Source: Baylisascaris procyonis (taxonomy: Eukaryota; Nematoda; Chromadorea; Rhabditida; Ascarididae). From it: 64,000 bases of DNA. The notes beneath the pieces were generated by a model. The model saw only the letters and a list, made by a program, of their open reading frames with translations, searched no databases and had not been told where the DNA came from. This document shows positions 14,109 through 64,000 of this stretch, piece by piece (positions within the stretch are counted from its first letter, which is position 1; each line of letters opens with the position of its first letter). The position numbers and the translations under genes are program-made. Where the stretch lies: assembly GCA_037389465.1 (NCBI GenBank), contig JAZARR010000197.1, positions 6,248,501 to 6,312,500 of the forward strand, given 5' to 3'.

Positions 14109-17100
14109 TTAATCCGACCTACCAGCTCGTTTTCTGCTTACCAGCTTCGTCACCTTCAACCTCGGTGAGATCGTAGAACATCCTGAATTTTTGATCGCTT
14201 TACTCGATGGGCCAAATCTAAAAATTTGTAGTCGAATAGGTCAATGACTCAAAACACCGAAACACCGGGTGATTGAGTTAAGCTATTGTTGGATGAGTGG
14301 ATTGGCTGAACCAAATTTTTATCATTTGCAAATCAAGCAGCATGAATTTTAGCTAGCTCGATGAGACTACCTTTAGGAACATAGCACTCAGATTTAACAC
14401 TGCCAAGATGAGAACAACAGAAAATTTCAGTCTTTTTACCCGCTACACGAACCTGATTTAGGAGTAGAGGTATACGGTACAAGATGAAATAGGTAGACAC
14501 ATCGAACGATATAGAATGCCATTGAATTATGCCATTATTATTACATTATTATGGATTTGGTTTATGCCCGACTGTAATTTGTTGTAGTGAATATAAGTCG
14601 TTGAGTTTCTCTTATCCCAAGAAGACATCGCTTTCTGTCGTTTCATTTGACAATTATTTAGTGATGTTTTAATGAAACTCTGTTCTCTGTTGCTGATTTT
14701 TTCATCGTTTTCGACTCTAATAACCGCTCTAATCTATGCAAACCACGTGTCATTGATGGTCTTTTTTGAATTCGCGTCATACTTGAGTAAGCCTTTCCTT
14801 CCACTTACCTGCCCGCTGGTAAATTTTGTAATTTTCAGGTATTTCAAGCAAATTTTAATAGAAACTGAAAAAAAAAGAAAAATTTAATAATAGCATGCTG
14901 AACCGGAAAACATTCGACGATGACTTGGTGGGAATTATTTAACAACGATATTTTTATTCCTCAGTAACTTTTTTCGAAATTAGTTCTTTCAGTCTTGCAG
15001 CCATTTTTTTTTTGAAAATCTTGCTTTGCTTCCTGTTTCCGGAGAAAATTTCGCATAAGATTTCTTGAAAAATAGGGGAAGCCGAAGCGAGGTGAAAGAG
15101 AAATATCCGTTTGCGAAGGAAATCCTTTTTTCATGGATTAGTTTGTAATTTAAGGCGTCCCTTTAGATCGTTATGACAAACTGACTCTGCCAGCTCCTTC
15201 TCCATTTCTTTTTTTTTTTCACAACGAGCCCCCATATGTGTCACTGATCTCAAATAAACGCCCCAGGTGGAAAAGATCTCGCTGGTCAATATAACAATTT
15301 TACCGCCTAATCATTGCGTTATATTATAGCTTTTAGTAACTGTTGAGCTTAACAACTGATTGTGATATAATTACACGCTCCTGTGTTAAATATAACACTC
15401 ACTTCGCGCGAAAGAGCGTTTGCCAAGGTTCCTTTCTTAATATCTTATGCATCTATGGAAATGAACTGTTGAAATGTCGCCGCGTGAAAGCTATGAAGAA
15501 ATAACATAAGAGCCTCGGGTTATAGATGAGAATTAGGGCAAGTTAATCCCCTTCTTTTCTAAACTCATTTAAAAGCTTCTGCCGAACATTTCTAGCGCTA
15601 GGCGATATTGCACTTCCACTATCAGGCAGAAGATGATAAGAAATCCGGTGTTATGATAACAAAAGGAAGTGTAACAGAAAGTGCAGTAATTTGTCAAAAT
15701 CAGACGTATTGCACCATCGGTAACACATCCAACTTAGCGTTTTCCAGATTATTAAAATAACACAAACCGTGTTATACCGTTTTTTTTATCACAGTTTGCC
15801 TAAGAATCTTAGAACCCGATCGACATAAAAGTAAATTTACCGGTAGTCCGGCTAAGATATCAATGAACGAGAAGACCTAGGTGCACAAAGAGGAATACAA
15901 ATTAAAGCAGAAAATATTGCGGCGTTCGAGAGACGCAGACGAACAACAATACCGTATCTGTTGTGTGCCGCCCATTCAATACCGCAAACGAATGAAACCA
16001 AAATTTGCGAGCCAACTGTGCTTCGCGGAATTCGCACTATTCCCTCATCTATTTTGCATCCTCGCCATATGAATCTAAACGTCTTTCAGTCTTTGATATC
16101 TCGCCAGATCATATGTCACGCCAGATCACCATTGACCGTAACCTCTCGAAAGGTACTGTGAAAGATGCGAAGTAAAAAGACCTGAAATTCTTGAGTTCTG
16201 GCGTCGTGGTGATCCTTTGTTCTCTTATTTCTAAAAATATGCTAATTTCCCCTCAAGAACATTCGCTAGAGAATACCTATATAGATAGTATCTTCACTTC
16301 GGTTAATATAATAAATGACAAATGAGAGGAACTTGTGAGGAAATATTTGTTGTGTCATCTAAAAAGGAGTCGCCTCAAACGATTTTTCTTGCTAGAAAAA
16401 AATCCTCTTCGAGATAAATTTTTTTTTCACTTATTGCAGCGCAAAATTATTTGTGTATTGCGTTCTTTTTGCAAAACTTCTTCGAGAGTTCTCTAGAGAA
16501 GTTTTATGTCATTCAATTATCGAAATCCTACATGCTTGAGTTTATGGCGTATTCGATCACGTATAAGTTTAGTTTTAAAGGCTCAGCTAAACTATTGATC
16601 ACTTACATTTTTGTGCACGAAAATAAGTATTGAGATGCGTTCGTCCTAATGAAATGCGATAAGATAGAAATTTGAGCCGCTGAGCCATGCCCTTAGGGCA
16701 TAACTTTAGGTCTTTGATTTCGTTAGAAAAGCTATTTGGAAAGGAAGCTTCAAATTTCAGCTGAATTCACTCGTAAACCCCTTAGTCCTCCATATTTTCA
16801 TATTATCGGGTAGCACGTTGCGATTGAACGTTATCTAAGCTGATTATGGTTCATGTAGATATATGAAATTGCTATCATTGTGGAGATAAATTCTGCTAAG
16901 CTTTGATACGTAAATAGATTCCTCGCAGTTACCCACCCGAGAAATTAGTGAGAACTTTGGCCCAAATAAAAGTTGTTTTCTTGGCTCATTTTTTCCTCCG
17001 AGAAAAATTCAAAACTTTTCAAGTATCAAATTGTTCTTCCAAAGAACGCCGAAAATCCCCTTGCCTTAAGCGGTCTTGGTAAAGGATTTTTCCGATTGTG

Positions 17101-17406
17101 CACAAGTTGAAGAGCTTTATAGGCAAATTATTGTTTGTTTACGTTTACCCTTCTGAACGATTCAAATCAGTTGGATGTGTCATAAATAGAAAGTGAAAAT
17201 TCCAATATAAAAATTGTGAGACTTAAGATTTGAAGTAAACACGAAGAAATAAGTAATCTTGAGATATAAAACTATGAAATAACTAAAAAAAAAACATTAG
17301 ATAATTCGACGATAATAATTTTGGACAGAATTAAAATATGGTGCAAGTAATTTGATGCATCCATGTATTGACCCACTAGCTGACGCTTTTTACATTAATA
17401 CTCACC

Positions 17407-17454
17407 TCTGCGGTCACTTCTATGGTCACTTCTGTGGTCACTTCTGTGGTCAAA
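17407..17454. repeat. 12-bp tandem repeat, four units
   Basis: Units of TCTGTGGTCACT and variants. In one frame they read as a CGHF-type repeat, but no gene supports translation. Confidence 0.75.
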
Positions 17455-17881
17455 AAACATCGCCTTATGAAGCGCTAATTTTTACTTGGAATAGGAAACA
17501 TGATCGCCGGAAAAAACAACTTTTACTTGAATAGTCTATTAGAGCTCATCAAACATAGTGAAATAAAAAGTAAACTTCATACAGATGAATGTGATAGATC
17601 TACTTCTAATAATCAAAACCCGTACGCTAATAACACTAAGTAAAGAGCAATTGATCAACGAGGAGTGCAAGAAGCTACAAAGAAAAGCTAAGGCTGACAA
17701 ATAAGTTCAAGCGTGAGCAAGTGGAATTAGAAATTAAAGCTTGATTTGATGACTGGTGAAGGAATGATTTGTTGTTGCTCATAAAATGACTCAGTGCTAA
17801 ATTATTGAGAGATTAATGTGCCAACAATCATTAGATATTACATCAAAAACCTATGAAGGATGAAAAATGTGTGGGCGAATG

Positions 17882-17907
17882 CTTTGGGGAAAAAACTTTC
17901 CCCAAAG
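17882..17907. repeat. Perfect 11-bp hairpin
   Basis: CTTTGGGGAAA, loop AAAC, TTTCCCCAAAG. No gene ends nearby, so a terminator role is not supported. Confidence 0.7.
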
Positions 17908-18991
17908 TGTCCATAGGAAACTTTTTAAATAATTGTTGACATCCTATCGCATCATTGAAGAAGATTCAGTAGGCGTGAATGCGAAATCTTCAACAGTGAT
18001 TTTCAAGAACGTTTTTTTCCCGTCTAGAGATCCTCAGATAAAGCTCACTAATCTGCTCAGGTTCCTGCCCATTCAAGGGATGTAGAATGATTTTCATTAC
18101 TGCATTGACCGGCTGGTAAGGAATGTAGACATGCAGTATTATGCCTGCTTTTCGGGAATGCTTTCTGGACGCTGTCAGTATATGCACTTCTCAAACTTTT
18201 CCAGGTGTTCTTTTATATAAGTACTTCTTTTGTGCTTACTTTTCTTCGTCTGTGATTTTCGTTATCGTTTGATATTAGCTAATGTTTTGATCGACAACAT
18301 ATTCAATATCCCCATTGGTTTCAGCATAGTGCAGAAAGATATTTTAATTCGCCATATTACAGCGAGATTTGTTATTGTTAAGCGGCAAGCGAATAAATCT
18401 TAAATCTTAACATGAAAAACGGAAATAGAAGAGATGATAAATGTTGCAGTTTGATTTATTCCTTGAATGCCGTAATGACAGTCGATTTAACCTCGGTTGT
18501 TGTATAAATGATCCAAGAAAGCCAGAAAATGTATTGCATAGCTATGTATAACTTGCCAAACAGATTTCATGAAAAACATCTATATGAGAACTATAGGTCA
18601 GGTGCATAGCTGCAAGTCAGCGTTATGTCAACAGAATCAGTAGAAGAGGATAGCATAGGGAAGCTCCCTCACACACAAACTTCCTGCAGTGAGATTTGGA
18701 AGGATGTAAATTTGATATTCAAATTCGTCGGCGTAAATAGACCGCTGTAAAACTTTCAAATGAAGTTCGAGAGTTTTGTACACTCTTGGCTCCTTAATGG
18801 AGGCTAATGACTAATGAAACTCCGAGGAAAAATAATCGCTAGCAATAAAGGCAATAACATTTAATGAATATTTTATAAACTTATAAAAATATCTTTGAAT
18901 GACGCTAACTACCGCTCTTTCTTATTTCATTTCATTTTCCTATGGCATTAAATATTATCTCTTCTGAGCGTTTACGGAGGTGTGCATTATT

Positions 18992-19011
18992 TGACGTCAT
19001 AGTTGACGTCA
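18992..19011. promoter_or_regulatory. Double CRE in an inverted repeat, 2.2 kb upstream
   Basis: Two perfect TGACGTCA sites (18992-18999 and 19004-19011) form inverted arms ATTTGACGTCA / TGACGTCAAAT with a 4-base spacer. CRE sites bind CREB/bZIP factors. Another perfect site is in intron 1 (21324-21331), 35 bases after exon 1. Confidence 0.4.
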
Positions 19012-20251
19012 AATAGACGTAGATGGAAAATTATCGTCGAGGTTATTTTTAATGCGTATGAAGATTGCCACCACAAAAAAAAAAGAAAAAAATCGGTTAA
19101 ATCCATCGTGCGCATTCAATAACGGCCAATTATCATATTTCCTTATTCCTAATACGGCAAATATTATACCGCACACTCGCGAATTGATAATTACCGCCAG
19201 TCAGGAATCGTTGCGTTTGGATATTTCTATCGTGGTAAGTGTTTTCACCGCGGACTCATTAATTGACCTCATACGATATTTAATGTTAAAAAGTTTTTCG
19301 ATGCCTATATCTATCATCAATCAGCGACCCAATAGCTTTAGTATTATTAAATTTTATAGTATTTTAATATTCTCTTCAGTTGTTTATCTTTACTTTATGG
19401 TGCATTTGCGCTTTTAGTGATTGCTGTGCAAGTCTACAATTATTGATTTTTGCAACCAGCTGCAGTTATTTTCGTAAATCTTTTCATCTGTCAGTAAAGT
19501 GAAGACAGCCGATTGTCTGTTATAAGTGAAGAAATGAAATGAATGACAAGAAAACGTTGCTATATCAGTTTTATGTCTACAAGTTTTGTTGAATTATCCC
19601 CATGAGTGCCGTTATTTGATTCGTCGCATTACGATGTCCGTTAATGTTGTTACACTTGGAAGCATATTGAAGCACTCAATAATTTTCTACTGAATTATAT
19701 GCTTTATATTCTGCGGCTCTGAAACGTTGCACTATTCAACATGCAAATTGCAAACGTTAATGCCAGCCGTATTAGAGGCACTTTCATAAAAATATTTCAA
19801 AGATATTCATATCTATATTTTTGGAAAGATGCTTAAAAAAATTTTTTTTTGCTTCAAAAAGATTAAAATTATTGAGAAATAAACTTTCTTCAGGATAAGA
19901 TTCCTTCCATATATTCAATTTAATGGCGATGTCGAAACAAAGCAATTGTTTTAGAAATTAGTTTTCCTAAATAAATCTGCATTACATTAATTCTCAATTG
20001 TTGTTCTTCGACGTGAACTTTATTTGCTGTACCTGTGATTTTACTCTCGAAAAGGTGATTTTCAGTATGAAACAGACCAGATTGAACCAATTCGGTTTCA
20101 ACCTGCAACTTGAAAAGGATCCTTTTTCCAAAATGTTGACGATTTTAGATCTTAATAGCATTGAATGCAACAAACGAAAAATTTTTTTTAAATTATTGAA
20201 TGTCTTCATGAAATGATCGTGATTTCAATCAGCAAAAGTAGAAAGTTGTCT

Positions 20252-20524
20252 ATCGATATATGGCATCATGAAATTTGCAAGAAGAATGTCTCAGCGATGA
20301 AACCATTTCGAGTTAATGACATATTTTAGCACATCGTCTATGTTTAAAGGATTTTTGCTTGATTTCTGGATAGGATAGTTGAGATTTCACTGTTCTTCTT
20401 TCACACTCGTGTGTTTAGTGCGGCATCTATAAAGTCGGAAAACTAAATATCCCTCTACTGGTCGATATTAGCAATCGATTTGCGTTCACCGATCGATTCG
20501 ATCGATAGAACTCCATTCATCGAT
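20252..20524. promoter_or_regulatory. ATCGAT (CUT-homeodomain-like) motif cluster upstream of unc-104
   Basis: Five copies of ATCGAT lie at 20252, 20474, 20492, 20501 and 20519, four of them within 51 bases, about 670-940 bases before the start codon. CUT-class homeodomain factors that drive pan-neuronal genes in C. elegans bind ATCGAT-like sites. The function here is inferred from gene identity. Confidence 0.4.
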
Positions 20525-21150
20525 CAACAATCAGGACCTTCACTTTTATGATCAGGACGGTCAAACGGATTGCATCGGCCCAATTTTTTAGGAGCCGTTG
20601 ACTTGTGAATCAGAGAACATTGAGTTATGATTTATAATTGAAACCATAGAAGATGTTCGTTTACATGCATTATTTCTCGGTTAACTGTGGTGTATTGCAC
20701 GTTTTTTTTTTTTTTGCTATTTACGGATGGGGAAGATTTAACGTAAAAAAGTAACCTTGTACTTTTACTATATTTATAAGAAACAACCAGGGTTTTCATC
20801 ACGCTAAGTGTAAAAATAACAACTATGTTCTTTGTGTCTTTGCAATTGTTTGCGTTAGTGAGAATGCGAAGTTATAAGTGCTAATATTGTTTTTGAGTAC
20901 CTGAAGACAAGATAATTGCCATCAGATGTCCATGCGGTGTCTCCAATTCAGGTTTCTTCACATTGTTGGGAAGGGAGTGGGAATGAGAGAATGGGATGGC
21001 AAATATTTGCACGTATTCTTTATGGATAAACACGCCAATGAATACATCCTCCTATCTCCTTTTCCCATGCCAAAACCCATACGAGAATCGAAGATTATGA
21101 GTTGACGTTCGAGTGCTTGACCTCAAGCTGAACGTATTAAAAAGGAAGCT

Positions 21151-21189
21151 GAGTTTCAGAATTGTGGCATAGATTGACCACGACCTAGG
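21151..21189 (+). promoter_or_regulatory. 3' splice site and 5' UTR just before the unc-104 start
   Basis: GAGTTTCAG at 21151-21159 is a good nematode 3' splice site, 30 bases before the ATG. It is either an SL trans-splice site or the acceptor of a 5' noncoding exon. It supports the chosen start codon. Confidence 0.6.
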
Positions 21190-62181
<40,992 letters not shown>

Positions 62182-64000
62182 GGAGTCAAACGGTGTTATG
62201 CTGTTATTTTATACGAGTTCATTCATTCTTTGCAGCACTCACTTCGCCTCTTTATTTCGTTCCTCTTCCTGCATCCCCTATCGCTCTTATTTAATTCTTA
62301 TTTGTTTGCATTAATTACGCTTCGCTCTATTTTCAACGCTTAATTGTGTCTGTGTGTCTGTGTGTGTCTGAAAGTAATGCTCCTCTCTATCTATCTAATT
62401 GCTAAAGCATATATAAATTCGCTCGGCCAATTGCTATATGTGCATATATCATAGTGCTGTCTTGTTTCAAATCTAAACTCTTCGAATGGTACATAGAAAT
62501 ATATTTTTCGGCACTTATCTCGAAGAGATATTGCTGCTGCAAGATCACTATGGATGTACCATTCAATAAGATCCATAAATCGTCGGTAATCTTCGTTGTT
62601 CAATCAAGCGGCTACCTATCACTAGTGGTGATTGAATATTAAACGACAGTCAAATATTGCAAACTTTTGAAACTCAATTAAGCAACTTGGTTGTTTTCAA
62701 CTTCTTCCTGTAACATACAAATTCTGGAACGTGAATCCAGGCTTTATTTAAACATATGAAATACGGAAAGATATGCCCTGAAGTTGGGAGCATTGTGATC
62801 CTTTTATGATCCTTTAAAAGCTCTCAACTTGGCTCTATTGGCGTCCTTTATTATCTATCAGCTTGGCTTCATTGGCCCTATGCACTCCATGGTTGAGTCA
62901 CTATTCAATCCATGTTCCCGAGGATATATTTTGAGGATAGAGGTGAAAAATTCAGAGTCATCGATTAGTGTTTATAAGTTTGGAATTTTCAGCTATTTAC
63001 ATACTTATTACATCATTGGAGATCGAAGTGTTGCTCGATTGAACAATAAATATTACATAAATTTTTTTGTTATCTATAAATTTCATCTCTTCTAGTCATT
63101 CGAAATATTTCAATTTACAAATATTTCGGCGCTTTTTTAAAGATTTTTTTTTCTTTGAATTCGATGTAATCTGAGGTGAGATAATTACAGAAAGACCTAG
63201 ATAAAGAAAGGGTCCATTTTTATCGATTATGAATTGAAATTCATGCGTTTGCTTCAATTTTCGATTTTTTTTTGTTATTGTTGATTTTTCATTTAAAGAA
63301 AAAACTATGCAGCTTGTTCTAAAATTAGGGGTTGAGGAAGGGGAAAGGAAAGAAGCTGATTTGATAAGAACTTTTTAATGTGAAAACCTTTAAGGATTTC
63401 CGGTTCATGTTGAAGGCGAATTGTTTGTGATACGTCGTTGAGGATAGCCACTGTGACGATGAGGAAGCATATAGATACATCAATCATGAAACCACCATAA
63501 AAAATGAGGTGAAGTAACGGACAGATGCGATTATTTACCAGCTGAGTGTTTAGTAGTCAAAAATCGACTTTTATCACAAAATTTTCATTGGCACTGTTTT
63601 ATATTTACTGTATTTCCTACTCGAAAAGGTATAGAGGGGCACTGTACCTTTTTTTTCACGAGTGAAAATGCAGCAAATGATAATACAGTGTTGGCATATC
63701 TATTCTTTCAACTTATACACGCTCGAAATTGAAAAGAAAACAACTTAAGTTTTAAGTAATCCAACTTAAGTTTGAATTATCAACCAATGAATCATATCGG
63801 AACATTAAAATATAATTAGTTTGAATAATTTGAATAGTCTGGATAACGGTTTAGAACGCATCGAGAATTGAAAATCGCAAGTTTAATTTCTTATAAATGA
63901 GCATTTCTTTGATCAAAATAATAAGGTTTATTTTATTACCCGCTTAGGTTCATAGAAAAAAGATCAATCTTAATGACTATCGTAAAATAAATATTTTAAT
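62182..64000. other. 3' UTR and downstream intergenic sequence
   Basis: No coding segment is recognised. The first canonical AATAAA after the stop is at 63045-63050, which would give a 3' UTR of about 870 bases. A CATAAA variant lies near 62573. The end of the transcript cannot be fixed from sequence alone. Confidence 0.45.
63045..63050 (+). terminator. Possible poly(A) signal of unc-104
   Basis: AATAAA, the first canonical signal downstream of the stop codon. In DNA this AT-rich the motif also occurs often by chance. Confidence 0.25.

Larger units (their letters stand above)
13231..21150. other. Proximal upstream region or 5' intron, no coding exon supported
   Basis: No recognisable protein segment on either strand. 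It would be a 5' intron if the donor at 13016 is used, and otherwise upstream regulatory DNA. It contains an (AT)n tract, a hairpin, the double CRE and the ATCGAT cluster. Confidence 0.55.

Noticed and set aside
19052..19417. 121-codon plus-strand open frame upstream of unc-104
   Set aside because: AT-driven composition with hydrophobic C-terminus but no recognisable family and no support for expression.

Overview
The window looks like nuclear DNA from a nematode, probably a chromadorean with a fairly large, AT-rich genome. The reasons are AT-rich composition, long (AT)n microsatellites, mostly short exons separated by introns of 0.2-3 kb, mostly TTTCAG-type 3' splice sites, and one gene whose protein follows the C. 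elegans UNC-104 pattern from end to end, including tail segments that I recall as nematode-specific. I cannot name the species.

One gene dominates: unc-104, the kinesin-3 motor orthologous to vertebrate KIF1A/KIF1B, on the + strand. Its coding sequence runs from the ATG at 21190 to the TAG at 62179-62181. I placed 33 constitutive exons and one optional 15-base microexon by matching the conserved protein, requiring AG at each acceptor and GT at each donor (GC in one case), and checking reading phase across every junction. The exons sum to 4827 nt, a protein of 1608 residues (1613 with the microexon), close to the usual family size. Domain order is: motor (exons 1-9), neck and first coiled coil (9-10), FHA (11-12), second coiled coil (13-14), conserved stalk blocks KIF1B/DUF3694-like (15-27), variable linker (28-31), and a C-terminal PH domain (32-34). 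The product is the neuronal motor that carries synaptic-vesicle precursors along axonal microtubules; the PH domain binds the vesicle lipid and the motor domain walks.

Positions 1 to about 21150 hold no gene I can support. They hold microsatellites, small tandem duplications, a GATA-motif cluster, a GC/CpG-rich block at about 12690-13230 that ends in a near-perfect donor site (candidate promoter and 5' noncoding exon), and, just upstream of the gene, ATCGAT (CUT-type) and CRE motif clusters. A 3' splice site 30 bases before the ATG is either a trans-splice site or the acceptor of a 5' UTR exon. From 62182 to the end is 3' UTR and intergenic sequence.

The most interesting signals are inside the gene. 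There is a diverged second copy of exon 17 in intron 16 (43554-43691), with nearly the same length and the same phases, which looks like a mutually exclusive exon. A 15-base microexon sits exactly at the lysine-rich K-loop of the motor. The 3' splice site of exon 26 is tandemly duplicated in four 29-bp units, so that the first copy gives an in-frame 29-residue insertion. Intron 15 appears to be GC-AG. A set of tRNA-like, SINE-like fragments lies in the 3' introns.
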